64,000 nucleotides of DNA from contig NZ_CP195106.1 of the NCBI RefSeq assembly GCF_051175385.1, positions 2,480,001 to 2,544,000 of the forward strand, written 5' to 3'. The position numbers and the translations under genes are program-made. The stretch comes from Tundrisphaera lichenicola. Its GTDB lineage: Bacteria; Planctomycetota; Planctomycetia; Isosphaerales; Isosphaeraceae. Within the stretch, counting starts at the first letter, position 1. Each line of letters begins with the position of its first letter. The notes below the pieces were generated by a model. The model was not told where the DNA came from, ran no database searches, and saw only the letters and a program-made list of their open reading frames with translations. Positions 1 to 8,665 of this stretch are shown in pieces.

Positions 1-39
1 TAGTGAGATTGGTGGACCGACGGCGAGGCAGGGGCGACC

Positions 40-1581
40 ATGACGACGACTCGGGCGGTGGTGATCGGCGGCGGCCTGGGCGGACTGGCCGCGGCCCTGG
101 AATTGAAACGACGAGGCTATCAGACCATCGTCCTGGAGCGACACGCCGAACTCGGCGGCAAGGCGAGCGAACGCAAGGAGGGGGGATACCGCTGGGACGA
201 AGGGCCGAGCATCGTGGTGATGCCCTGGGTCTACCGGACGCTCTTCGAGGCCAGCGGGCTCGACCCGGAGAAGTACCTGCCGCTCCGCCGACTCGACCCA
301 GCCTTCCGGATCGTCCTATCCGACGGCCGGACCCTCGACATCCCGGCCGATCAGGCCGGCCTCCGCGACGCCTTCGCCGCGATCGACCCCGAAGAAGGCC
401 CGGCGCTGGACCGCTTTCTCGAAAAGATGGATCGATTCGCCAAATTAATCTCGCACGCTTATTGCGATCGGATCCTGGAGAATTGGGGGCAGGTGATGTT
501 CTCCCCCCTGATGCTCTCCGCCGCGTTGATCTCCCCCGCGAAAGGCTATGCTCAGGAGATCGACGAGCAATTCCGGTCGCCCGCGATCCGCGAGTTGCTC
601 TACGGTTTCCCCACCTATTCGGGATTCGACCCCCAGCACGCCCCGGCGAGCCTGGCGATCATCCCCTGGACGATCATGCGGGAAGGGGTCTGGTATCCGG
701 CCTCGGGCGGGATCGCCGCGATTCCACGATCCATCGCCTCGGCCTGTCGCGATTCGGGAGTAGACATCCATACCGGAGTCGAAGTCGACGCCATCGAGCT
801 CGATAGCCGGGGTCGAGTCTCGGGGGTCCTGACCAGCTCGGGGCCGATACCGACCGACGTGGTCGTCTCGAACGCCGACTATATCCAGACGTTCCGGATG
901 CTCCGGGGCGGCAATGGGTTCTCGGGCGAGGTGAAGGACCTCCGCGAGGGGAAGGCCGAGCCCTCGACCTCGTTCTTCACGATCCAGATGGCCTGCGACC
1001 GGAACTGGGACGCCCTGGCCCATCACATCCTGGTCCTGACCAAGGGATCGAATCGGGTCTACGACGAGCTATTCGTCCGGGGCGAATACACCTCGGACCC
1101 GCCGATCTACGCCAACGTGACCAGCGTGACCGACCCCGACGACGCCCCGGCCGGAGGTTCGAACCCGTTCATCGTCGTCGGGGCCCCACCCCTGAAGCCC
1201 GGCCGCGAGGAAGAACGCGACCGAGGCTTCGAGGAGCGTTACGCCGACCGGCTGATTGACAGGCTGGAGCAAGCCGGGGTCCCGGGCCTGGCCTCGGCCA
1301 CGGTCTCCCGGAAGATCGCTGCCCCCCACGACTGGCGCGACCGGTTCTCGGCCTTCCTCGGCTCGATCTACGGGCTGGGGAACAAGCATAACGTCCTGGG
1401 CGGGAGCTTCCGGCCGCTGAACTACCGGGCCGACGTGCCGGGTCTCTACTTCGTCGGGGGGGGAGTCCAGCCCGGAGCGGGGATGCCGATGGTCGTCCAG
1501 AGCGGCAAGATCACCGCCGAGCGAATCGCCCGCGAATGGCCGCTCCCCGCCTCGAAGGCCCGGCCGGTGGCGGCCCGATGA
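40..1581 (+). CDS. Phytoene/diapophytoene desaturase-like FAD-dependent oxidoreductase (CrtI/CrtN family)
   Basis: Probable FAD-dependent carotenoid desaturase or oxidase of 513 residues. The N-terminus carries a dinucleotide-binding Rossmann motif (VVIGGGLGGLAAALELKRRG, residues 7-26), followed by the LERHAELGGKA stretch typical of the CrtI family. The C-terminus has the family's closing FAD-contact region (YFVGGGVQPGAGMPMVVQSG, about residues 467-486). The length is usual for CrtI, CrtN and CrtP proteins. The ATG at 40 follows a purine-rich GGCAGGGGCGACC. The stop overlaps the start of the next gene (ATGA), so the two are probably translated together. The glycosyltransferase partner favours a late step of C30/C40 carotenoid synthesis, such as desaturation or terminal oxidation, but substrate cannot be read from the sequence. 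Any upstream pathway gene lies outside the window. Confidence 0.88.
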   Translation: MTTTRAVVIGGGLGGLAAALELKRRGYQTIVLERHAELGGKASERKEGGYRWDEGPSIVVMPWVYRTLFEASGLDPEKYLPLRRLDPAFRIVLSDGRTLDIPADQAGLRDAFAAIDPEEGPALDRFLEKMDRFAKLISHAYCDRILENWGQVMFSPLMLSAALISPAKGYAQEIDEQFRSPAIRELLYGFPTYSGFDPQHAPASLAIIPWTIMREGVWYPASGGIAAIPRSIASACRDSGVDIHTGVEVDAIELDSRGRVSGVLTSSGPIPTDVVVSNADYIQTFRMLRGGNGFSGEVKDLREGKAEPSTSFFTIQMACDRNWDALAHHILVLTKGSNRVYDELFVRGEYTSDPPIYANVTSVTDPDDAPAGGSNPFIVVGAPPLKPGREEERDRGFEERYADRLIDRLEQAGVPGLASATVSRKIAAPHDWRDRFSAFLGSIYGLGNKHNVLGGSFRPLNYRADVPGLYFVGGGVQPGAGMPMVVQSGKITAERIAREWPLPASKARPVAAR

Positions 1582-2759
1582 TCGGAATCCTGATCCCGGG
1601 CGGACTGGTGGCCCTGGCCTGGACCGCTTTGGCCATCCGGCTGATCCGAAGCTCGCGGGGGGAGTGGTTCCGCTTCCTCCGCCCGATTGAAGGGCCGATC
1701 CCGGACGGACCCGAGATCGCCGCGATCGTCCCGGCCCGGAACGAGGAGGCAAACATCGCCCAGACCATCGAGTCGCTCCGGGCCCAGGAATATCCTTCGC
1801 TGACGATCACGGTCGTCGACGACCAGTCGACCGACCAGACCTGGCCGATCCTGGAGCGGATCGCGAACGAGTCCGACAATCGGGCCGCGCTCCGGGTGGT
1901 CCGGGGGCTGGAGCGTCCGGCGGGGTGGGTTGGCAAGACCTGGGCCGTCCATCAAGGGGTTTCAAAGACCCGAGCCGAATGGCTCTGGTTCGTCGACGCC
2001 GACATGGGACTCCACCCGAGGGCCCTCGCCTCGGCGATTCGCGAGGCCGACCGGACGGGGGCCGATCTCGTCTCGCTCCTGCCGGGCGTCCGCTGCGAAA
2101 CCTTCTGGCAGGGGACGATTGCCGCCTCGTTCCTCCAACTCCTGGCGCAACTCTACCCGATCGATCGGGTCAACGATCCCGATCGACCGGACGCGCTGGC
2201 CGCCGGAGGATTCATCCTGGTCCGAAGCTCGGCCTACGAACGGGCCGGGGGGCACGAGGCCTGCCGGGGCGAGATCATCGAGGACTTGAAGCTCGCCCAG
2301 CATGTGAAGAAAGCCGGGGGGAAGCTCGCGGTCCGCCTGGCCCCCGGGCTGGCCTGGACTCACATGTATGGCAGCTTCGGCGAGATCTGGCGAGGGCTCC
2401 GCAAGAATGCCTACGCCGGGATGGATTACATGCCCCACAAGTACGTCACCGGGGCCATCCTCGCCCTGCTGATGGCCTGGGCTCCGGCGGCCTGCCTGGC
2501 AACCGGCTCCTCCCCCGCGATCGTCATTGGTGCCTGCGGGATTGCCGCCCAGGTCCTCGCCTCGGTGCCGATCCTCGTGTTCCTCGATCTTCCCTGGATC
2601 TTCGCGCTCGCCTTGCCGGCGGGGATCACGGCGTATGTGGCGATCGCCTCGGCGAGCGTCTGGCATCACCACCGAGGGCGAATCCTCTGGAAGGATCGCG
2701 TCCTCTCGACTTCGGACGTGCTGTCCCGCTCGGCACGGATCGACGAATCGGCCCCTTGA
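1578..2759 (+). CDS. Family 2 glycosyltransferase, membrane-associated (CrtQ-like)
   Basis: Probable GT2 glycosyltransferase of 393 residues. A hydrophobic N-terminal helix (residues 3-20) anchors it to the membrane. The GT-A fold starts near residue 50 with IVPARNEEANIAQTIESLRA and VVDDQSTDQT. The DxD-like metal/nucleotide site is FVDADMGLHPRA. Near the C-terminus there are two or three hydrophobic segments (about residues 290-370). This arrangement matches the CrtQ-type diaponeurosporenoate glycosyltransferases and related hopanoid/carotenoid glycosyltransferases. The start is the ATG at 1578, four bases inside the desaturase gene. An in-frame ATG at 1536 would lie deep in the desaturase and is rejected. 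Substrate assignment is an inference from the neighbour. Confidence 0.85.
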   Translation: MIGILIPGGLVALAWTALAIRLIRSSRGEWFRFLRPIEGPIPDGPEIAAIVPARNEEANIAQTIESLRAQEYPSLTITVVDDQSTDQTWPILERIANESDNRAALRVVRGLERPAGWVGKTWAVHQGVSKTRAEWLWFVDADMGLHPRALASAIREADRTGADLVSLLPGVRCETFWQGTIAASFLQLLAQLYPIDRVNDPDRPDALAAGGFILVRSSAYERAGGHEACRGEIIEDLKLAQHVKKAGGKLAVRLAPGLAWTHMYGSFGEIWRGLRKNAYAGMDYMPHKYVTGAILALLMAWAPAACLATGSSPAIVIGACGIAAQVLASVPILVFLDLPWIFALALPAGITAYVAIASASVWHHHRGRILWKDRVLSTSDVLSRSARIDESAP

Positions 2760-2802
2760 AAAAACCGGGACATTTCCTGCAAAAACCGGGGACAGATTCC
2801 CC
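2759..2802. repeat. Two tandem REP-like units
   Basis: Two units about 21 bases apart follow the glycosyltransferase stop. Each begins with an A-run followed by CCGGG(G)ACA. The second contains GGGGACAGATTCCCC (2788-2802), a 5-bp inverted repeat. Motifs of the type AAAACCGGGGACAG are, from memory, often scattered in bacterial intergenic DNA next to RAYT transposases. None is seen here. Confidence 0.45.
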
Positions 2803-2860
2803 GTGATCGTCGCCTACTATACTCGGTTCGGCCGACACGTTCGCGTGACGACCGACCCTC

Positions 2861-2899
2861 GGCTCGACGCGTGAGAGGGCGCGTCGAGCCGTTTTTTTA
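2861..2899 (+). terminator. Rho-independent terminator
   Basis: A perfect 11-bp stem (GGCTCGACGCG with its complement at 2880-2890) closes an 8-base loop. It is followed directly by GTTTTTTTA. It lies 102 bases past the glycosyltransferase stop. It could end the carotenoid operon or a short RNA started just upstream (a TATACT box lies at 2818-2823). Confidence 0.85.
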
Positions 2900-3001
2900 T
2901 GGACATAACTCATTGGGAGATGGACCTGGCCCGAGATCAACTCGCTCGGGATCCCTGGAGGGGCACTCGCGTGAAATTATCGCGAGTCGGCCCTGCTGGA
3001 C

Positions 3002-3031
3002 TTGACAATCACCAAACATTGGACTGATCAT
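3002..3031 (+). promoter_or_regulatory. Sigma-70-like promoter
   Basis: A consensus -35 box TTGACA (3002-3007) and a -10-like GATCAT (3026-3031) are separated by 18 bases. They lie 46 bases before the GTG chosen for the small exported protein. A 7-bp inverted repeat ACTCGCG/CGCGAGT (2965-2987) lies just upstream and may be an operator. Confidence 0.5.
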
Positions 3032-3076
3032 TAAGCCACGAATTTGATCGGAAGGCTCGCCGGAGGCGGTGCTCTC

Positions 3077-3415
3077 GTGCGATGGAGTCGTTTGTGGCTG
3101 ACTCTGGTCTACTCGCTGGCCACCCTGGTGGCCATGGGAGTCCACGACCACCGAGCGGCGGATGCCCCAATCCCCGAGTCGCACGGCGATTGCGATGAGT
3201 CCCGGCTCCATGTGGCCGGACATGAGGTCATCTCGCCGGGAGATCCCCCGGCCCCTTGCCCTTCCTGCCAGTTTCGTTCCCACCACACACTCTGGCGGAC
3301 CGCTTCCTCGCCAGCACCCGGCCCGGGCTTGACCGAACCGGTCGAGCTAGGCCGGGCCTCGACCCTCCCCGGGTCACCCCTCCGGACCAGCTGCCGGGCA
3401 CCCCCGCTCGTTTGA
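3077..3415 (+). CDS. Small exported Cys/His-rich protein of unknown function
   Basis: Hypothetical protein of 112 residues; I do not recognise a family with certainty. The first 25 residues look like a signal peptide or a single membrane segment (LWLTLVYSLATLVAMG). The mature part is rich in His and Cys: HDHR, HGDCDESRLHVAGH, then CPSCQFRSHH. This suggests metal binding, in the style of small DUF2946-like periplasmic proteins. The C-terminal 40 residues are Pro/Ser-rich and low in information. The GTG at 3077 is chosen because GGAGG (3062-3066) precedes it and a promoter lies at 3002-3031. A TTG at 3044 also opens the frame but lacks a ribosome site. The gene runs 176 bases ahead of the DUF1559 gene in the same direction. 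Confidence 0.5.
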   Translation: MRWSRLWLTLVYSLATLVAMGVHDHRAADAPIPESHGDCDESRLHVAGHEVISPGDPPAPCPSCQFRSHHTLWRTASSPAPGPGLTEPVELGRASTLPGSPLRTSCRAPPLV

Positions 3416-3591
3416 CCGAGCCCACCCGCTCGCGGGCTTTCGACCGATCGTCGCGTTTCCATCGCGGCCCGGTCGGCCCTTCGTCAACGCGCGTCCTTCC
3501 CGACCGAAATCCTGATCGGATCGGCCCCGTTCGATCGGCTCTTAAACGAGTCGCTCCCCGTCCGTGGCCGAGGCAGCCTACCGGAGTTCCC

Positions 3592-4557
3592 ATGCGCCCC
3601 AAGAATTTCCGTCGACGTCTCGACGGCTTCACGTTGATCGAATTGCTCGTCGTGATCGCCATCATCGCCGTCCTGATTGCGCTGTTGCTTCCCGCGGTCC
3701 AGGCCGCCCGCGAGGCCGCCCGACGCTCGCAATGCACGAACAATCTCAAGCAAATCGGCCTGGCGATCCATAACTATTTCGACACCAATCAGACCTTCCC
3801 GCCCGGCTATTCCAGCTTCTGGAAGAAGGACTCGGGCGACCAGGGGACCGCCCAGGACGACATCGGACCGGGCTGGGGCTGGGCCAGCATGATCCTCCCC
3901 CAGGTCGAACAAGGCCCGCTCTACAACGCGATCAACTTCGGCCTGACGATGACCTATCCCCAGAACAATACCGCCCAGCTCCTCCGCGTGAATGTCTTCC
4001 TCTGCCCGTCCGATAGCCCGAACCAACTGGTCCCGGTCCGTAACGAGGCGAACACCCAGACGGTCTACACCGTCGGGTCGGCGAACTACGTCGGGATGTA
4101 TGGGATCGGCGAAGTCGGCGAGGCTCCGGGGGCGGGCAACGGCGTGTTCTTCCGGAACAGTCGGGTCGGGTTCCGCGACATCACCGACGGGACGAGCCAG
4201 ACCTTCCTCGCCGGGGAGCGGAGCCACGACCTGAGCTACGTCACCTGGACCGGCCGGGCCATCGGCGGCTGGCTCTTTCCCACCCCTTCGTTCGAGGGGG
4301 GGAGGAATACCTTCAGCCCCGATCCCGAAGAGTCCTTCACGATGATCCTCGGGCCGATCGGGGTCGAGGGCTTCACCAGGACCCCCAACCATTCCTCGGC
4401 CCACGTCGAGGACTACCGGAGCTGGCACCCCGGCGGCGTCAACTTCCTCTTCGCCGACGGATCGGTCCGGTTCATCAAGAACACCATCAATGAGGCGACC
4501 TATCAGGCCCTGGCAACACGCTCGGGTGGCGAGGTCATCAGCGCCGATCAGTACTGA
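3592..4557 (+). CDS. DUF1559 protein with type IV pilin-like N-terminal methylation motif
   Basis: Protein of 321 residues from the very large planctomycete DUF1559 (SBP_bac_10-like) group. The short basic leader MRPKNFRRRLDG ends at a prepilin cleavage site followed by FTLIELLVVIAIIAVLIALL. That is the hydrophobic helix of type II secretion pseudopilins. Next comes the conserved family block AAREAARRSQCTNNLKQIGLA. The C-terminus has the usual family signature, HPGGVNFLFADGSVRFI. GGAG stands five bases before the ATG at 3592. The function of DUF1559 proteins is unknown; they are thought to be surface or secretion-related pseudopilins. The longer frame upstream of 3592 is not supported by a start signal. 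Confidence 0.92.
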   Translation: MRPKNFRRRLDGFTLIELLVVIAIIAVLIALLLPAVQAAREAARRSQCTNNLKQIGLAIHNYFDTNQTFPPGYSSFWKKDSGDQGTAQDDIGPGWGWASMILPQVEQGPLYNAINFGLTMTYPQNNTAQLLRVNVFLCPSDSPNQLVPVRNEANTQTVYTVGSANYVGMYGIGEVGEAPGAGNGVFFRNSRVGFRDITDGTSQTFLAGERSHDLSYVTWTGRAIGGWLFPTPSFEGGRNTFSPDPEESFTMILGPIGVEGFTRTPNHSSAHVEDYRSWHPGGVNFLFADGSVRFIKNTINEATYQALATRSGGEVISADQY

Positions 4558-4608
4558 GTCGGCCCCCGAGGCCCGCTCCGGCTACACGGCCCGGGGCGGG
4601 CCCGATCC

Positions 4609-6042
4609 TCAGGCCGGTTCGCCCACGGCCACCCCTTCGCGACGAGCCGCGAGGTGGGGTTTGAATTCGGACTTGTCGATCTGATAGCGACGAAGCTTCT
4701 CCGAGATGCTCCGGCGAGACAGCCCGCAATGCTCGGCGCATCGGTCGATCCGCCCTCGGAAGCGCTCCAGGACGCGCTGGAGGTAGGCACGCTCGATCCG
4801 TTCGGTGAGCTCGTCGGTGATCGACTGGAGCGGGCGTCGGATGTCGAATTCGAGCGAGAACGGCTCCTCTCGCGTCGAGACGATCTGGGGTGGGAGGTTC
4901 TCTGGCTCGATCACAGGCCCCGGCGTGGTCACGACCATCTGCTCGACCAGATGTTCGAGCTCCCGGACATTACCCGGCCACTCGTACCTCGCCAGGCGCG
5001 AGAGCGTCTCGCGAGCGACCGATTTCAAGGGGAACCGTCGCTCGGCGAGCTGGGCCAGGAAGTGTTCGACCAGGAGCGGAAGATCCTCGATCCGCTCGCG
5101 GAGGGGCGGAAGCTCGATCGAGATGACATTCAGCCGATAATAAAGGTCTTCGCGGAACCGGCCCGCGGCCACCGCCTCGGAAAGCCCGACGTTGGTCGCC
5201 GCCAGGACCCGAGTGTCGGCCTGGATCACCTCGCCTCCGCCGACCCGCTCGAACGTCCCGTCCTGGAGGACCCGGAGGAGCTTGGCCTGCATCCCCATCG
5301 GCAGCGAGCCGATCTCGTCGAGCAGGAGTGTCCCGCCGCTCGCCTGCTCGAAGCGTCCCTTCTTCTGGCGGTCGGCCCCGGTGAAGGCCCCCTTCTCGTG
5401 CCCGAAGAATTCGCTCTCCAGGAGCGGCTCGGGCACCGCAGCGCAATTCACGGCGATCAGCGGGCCTGTCCGCGACTTGTCGTTGTAATGGATCGCCTGG
5501 GCGGCCAGTTCCTTGCCCGTGCCGGTCTCGCCGGTGATCAGGACCGTGCAGTTCGAGGCCGAGACCCGGGCCACCTGCGCGAAGACCTCGCGCATCCGGG
5601 CGCTCTTGCCGAAGAGATTGTAGTACGAGTAGCGCTGGTGGAGCCCCTGCCGGAGCGAACGGACCTCGTCCTGGAGCTTGCGGTCCTCCAGCGCCTTCTC
5701 GACCAGGAATTCGAGCCGGACGTGGTCGATCGGCTTGACCAGGTAATCGTAGGCGCCGAGCTTCATGGCCTCGACGGCCGAGTCGATCGAGGCGTGACCG
5801 GTCATCACGATCACCGTGGCGGGCAGGTCGCGGTTCCGGATCTCGCGGATCAGGTCGAGGCCGCTGATCCCCGGCAGGCAGAGATCGGTCAGGACGACCG
5901 AGAAATTTCGCTCGGTCAGCCACTCGAGCGCCGTGGTCCCTTCGTGGGCGACCTTGATCCGTCGATCCGGTCGGGCGAGGAGTTGCGAGAGTTGCTCGCA
6001 GATCAACTCGCTGTCGTCCACGACGAGGATGCGTCGATCCAT
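4609..6042 (-). CDS. Sigma-54-dependent response regulator (NtrC family)
   Basis: Two-component response regulator of 477 residues that activates sigma-54 promoters. The receiver domain (residues 1-120) has the acidic pair in ILVVDD and the phosphoacceptor Asp53 (LTDLCLPG). It also has the switch residues in VMTGHA and the conserved Lys of YLVKPID. The AAA+ domain (about 145-380) carries Walker A GETGTGKE, the sigma-54 contact loop GAFTGA, and GGTLLLDEI. The C-terminal Fis-type HTH (about 430-465) reads CAEHCGLSRRSISEKLRRYQI. The ATG at 6042 starts the receiver fold cleanly; the longer frame to 6186 lies over the promoter. No cognate kinase is adjacent. The orphan kinase at 54.4 kb is of a different (NarX-like) type. 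Confidence 0.93.
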   Translation of the reverse strand: MDRRILVVDDSELICEQLSQLLARPDRRIKVAHEGTTALEWLTERNFSVVLTDLCLPGISGLDLIREIRNRDLPATVIVMTGHASIDSAVEAMKLGAYDYLVKPIDHVRLEFLVEKALEDRKLQDEVRSLRQGLHQRYSYYNLFGKSARMREVFAQVARVSASNCTVLITGETGTGKELAAQAIHYNDKSRTGPLIAVNCAAVPEPLLESEFFGHEKGAFTGADRQKKGRFEQASGGTLLLDEIGSLPMGMQAKLLRVLQDGTFERVGGGEVIQADTRVLAATNVGLSEAVAAGRFREDLYYRLNVISIELPPLRERIEDLPLLVEHFLAQLAERRFPLKSVARETLSRLARYEWPGNVRELEHLVEQMVVTTPGPVIEPENLPPQIVSTREEPFSLEFDIRRPLQSITDELTERIERAYLQRVLERFRGRIDRCAEHCGLSRRSISEKLRRYQIDKSEFKPHLAARREGVAVGEPA

Positions 6043-6148
6043 GGCGTTCCATCCCTGGTTGTTCGTCGGAGGATTCGAGTCCCAACCCATCCGGTCGGCA
6101 AAGCCACGACCGGCTCGATGTTCGAGAGAGAGGGTGGGACTCGAAGCT

Positions 6149-6176
6149 AGACTACGCGGATTCCCGCCCCTGTCAA
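6149..6176 (-). promoter_or_regulatory. Sigma-70-like promoter for the response regulator gene
   Basis: On the minus strand, a perfect TTGACA (6171-6176) and a TAGTCT -10 box (6149-6154) are spaced 16 bases apart. They lie about 107 bases before the ATG at 6042. Confidence 0.55.
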
Positions 6177-6552
6177 GCCGTTCCATTCGCGTGTCGGTCG
6201 CACGGATTGTAACGTTAACCTCCCGTTCTGGTAAATCCGACCATCAGCCCATCGATTCCTGGGCAGTCAAGTTGGCCGATTTCGCTTCCGTGCCTGCATT
6301 TCTCGGGGAAATCATGCCCAGTCGGTCAACCGGCGCAGGGATTGCTGCAATTCCGAAGCCATCCGATCTGGAGATCCCCGATCCACTCCGATCGAGTCCC
6401 GACGAATCCGTCGAGACTTGTGGAGGACCGAGTCGGGACTTGCCGATCATGACGGTCAGGGCGGTGGTCCGGGCTCGAAACTGGGCCGACCATCGTCGAC
6501 CGATGATCGCGGTGGGGCCGAGTCCCACCTGGACCCCTGTAAGGAGACGCCG
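6177..6552. other. Intergenic stretch between divergent genes
   Basis: No gene is supported here. The only motifs noticed are an 8-bp palindrome TAACGTTA (6210-6217) and, at the right end, the ribosome site AAGGAG (6541-6546) of the next gene. No clear promoter for that gene was found. Confidence 0.5.
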
Positions 6553-8502
6553 ATGCGGGCCTTCCGGACGACATGGGCCGTAGCCTGCTTCCTGGCCGTG
6601 GCCCCGGCCATCGCCCTTGCCGCTCCACCGACCGTCGCCCAGCTGATGGCCTTCAAGCCGAGCCAGAAAGGCGTCGAGTACGATGTCCCGAGCGATCCTG
6701 CGGCCATCGCCGCCTGCAAGGTCGAGCCGGTCGCCAACGGCAAGGGAGCCTCGATCGGCTGGGCGCTCCGAGACGGCCAGGGGAAGCTCCTCTGCCGGTT
6801 CGTTGACAGCAACGGCAGCGGCCGGATGAACCAGTGGAGCTACTACCAGGACGGCTTCGAGATCTATCGAGAAATCGACGTCAATAACGACCAGAGTCTC
6901 GACGAGGTCCACTGGATGAACTCGGCGGGCACCCGAGTCGCCAAGCTCTCAGGCGGCAAGATCGTCTCCTGGACCCGGATCTCGGCCGAGGAGGCCAGCA
7001 AGGTCCTGGTCCAGTCGCTGATCTCGGGCGACTCCGAATTGCTCGAGACCGTGATGGCCTCCCCCGCCGAACTGGAAGCCCTCGGGATCCCCAAGGGGGA
7101 GATCGATCAGGTCGCCGAGGCCGAGAAACAGCGCGTCGCGATGGTCAAGACGCTCCGATCGGGGCTGGTCGGCTGGGATGCCAACACTCGCTGGCAGCAG
7201 TTCCAGGGGGCCCTGCCCCACCTGATCGCGGCCGATGCCGGCCTCAAGGATGACTTGATCCTTTATGAGAACGCCCTGATCTTCGTCGGGTCGTCGAACA
7301 ACAACGCCGCCAAGGGGTTGCAGGCCGCGTTCCTCCAGTCCACCGAGATGGTCAAGATCGGCGAAACCTGGAAGTTCGTCGACCTTCCCCGGGTGATCGA
7401 TCCGAACAAGAATGTGCCGATCGCGGCGGTCGAGGGCGGGATCCGGTCATGGGTCTTCCGCGAGGCCGGGAACTTCAGCGGAGGCGGGGAGAATCCTGCC
7501 GTTGCTGAGGCGATGCAGGCCCTGGCCGCTTACGACAAGGACAACAAAGGACTTCTCGACGACGGATCGGCCAAGAACGTGGCCCGGTTCCACGTCGGTC
7601 GCGTCCCCCTGCTCAACAAGGTGGTCAAGGCCGCCGAGTCCGCCAACGAGCCGAAGGTCGAACTCGACCACCAGAAGTTGATCGTCGACAGCCTGGCCGC
7701 CGCCTACACCACCGGGTCTTATCCCGATGGGGCCAAGGTCCTCGAAGGGCTCGCGGCCAAGGGCGGCAAGGCCGGGACCTACGCCGCCTTCAAGCAGATC
7801 GAGGCCGATTTCGCGCTCCAGAATGCCGATCAAGGGCTCAATCTCGCCGTCCAGGAAGCCTGGCTGGAGAAACTCAAGGGATTTGTCGAGAAGTATCCCC
7901 AGTGCGACGAGGCCCCGCAGGCCCTCCTCTTCCTGGCCAGCACGAACGAGCTGAACGGTCGAGAGGCCGACGCCAAGAAGTATTACACCCCGCTGGCGGC
8001 CGACTATGCCGAGACCGAGTGGGGCAAGAAGGCCGCCGGTGCCTTGAAGCGGCTCGACTCGGTCGGCAAGCCGATCGTCCTGAAGGGGACCGATCTCCAG
8101 GGCCAGTCGGTCGACGCCGGCCAGTACAAGGGCAAGACGCTCCTGGTCGTCTTCTGGGCGACCTGGGCCAACCTCGCCAAGCGTGACCTCCCCGACCTGG
8201 CCAAGCTCCAGGCCAAGTACAAGGCCAAGGGCTTCGAGGTCATCGGGGTCAACCTTGATAACGACAAGGCCGAACTCGACGCCTTCCTCCAGGCCAGCCC
8301 ACACCCATGGCCGGAACTCTTCGAGCCGGGCGGACTGGAGAGCCGGCTGGCCACCGAGTTCGGGATTATCTCACTCCCGACCATGCTCCTGGTCGATCCC
8401 GACGGTAAGGTCACGCATCGGAACCTCCGGACCTCTTCCGACCTGGAGATCGTGCTCGACAAGGCCCTCGACGGGAAGGTCGCCCTCGGCGACCGGAAGT
8501 AA
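6553..8502 (+). CDS. Exported protein with a C-terminal thioredoxin-like (TlpA/AhpC-type) domain lacking the redox cysteines
   Basis: Exported protein of 649 residues with a signal peptide (MRAFRTTWAVACFLAVAPAIALA). The middle part (about 30-500) is helical and TPR-like and is not recognised. The C-terminal domain (about 510-649) has the TlpA fold: LKGTDLQGQSVDAGQYKGK, LLVVFWATW, FEVIGVNLDND, and the cis-Pro region ISLPTMLLVDPDGKV. The expected WCxxC site reads W538-A-N-L-A542, so both cysteines are replaced by Ala and thiol chemistry is not possible there. The domain may be a structural or binding module. AAGGAG lies six bases before the ATG at 6553. A perfect 15-bp hairpin follows the gene. 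Confidence 0.85.
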   Translation: MRAFRTTWAVACFLAVAPAIALAAPPTVAQLMAFKPSQKGVEYDVPSDPAAIAACKVEPVANGKGASIGWALRDGQGKLLCRFVDSNGSGRMNQWSYYQDGFEIYREIDVNNDQSLDEVHWMNSAGTRVAKLSGGKIVSWTRISAEEASKVLVQSLISGDSELLETVMASPAELEALGIPKGEIDQVAEAEKQRVAMVKTLRSGLVGWDANTRWQQFQGALPHLIAADAGLKDDLILYENALIFVGSSNNNAAKGLQAAFLQSTEMVKIGETWKFVDLPRVIDPNKNVPIAAVEGGIRSWVFREAGNFSGGGENPAVAEAMQALAAYDKDNKGLLDDGSAKNVARFHVGRVPLLNKVVKAAESANEPKVELDHQKLIVDSLAAAYTTGSYPDGAKVLEGLAAKGGKAGTYAAFKQIEADFALQNADQGLNLAVQEAWLEKLKGFVEKYPQCDEAPQALLFLASTNELNGREADAKKYYTPLAADYAETEWGKKAAGALKRLDSVGKPIVLKGTDLQGQSVDAGQYKGKTLLVVFWATWANLAKRDLPDLAKLQAKYKAKGFEVIGVNLDNDKAELDAFLQASPHPWPELFEPGGLESRLATEFGIISLPTMLLVDPDGKVTHRNLRTSSDLEIVLDKALDGKVALGDRK

Positions 8503-8545
8503 TCGAAACACCCCCTGCTCTGCCCTTTCCTCGCAGAACCCACCG

Positions 8546-8581
8546 GGAGGCCGGCCATCCTTGACGGGATGGCCGGCCTCC
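8546..8581. terminator. Bidirectional hairpin between convergent genes
   Basis: A perfect 15-bp stem (8546-8560 paired with 8567-8581, GGAGGCCGGCCATCC arm) encloses the loop TTGACG. It lies between the stop at 8502 and the end of the ATPase operon at 8666. There is no T-run, so termination is inferred from position. Confidence 0.6.
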
Positions 8582-8665
8582 TGGCGTTCGAACGCATTGC
8601 GCAATTCGAGACCGAATGGGGATTCCGATCAGGACAAGGCATCCAGCAGCTTCAACTCATCTGAA

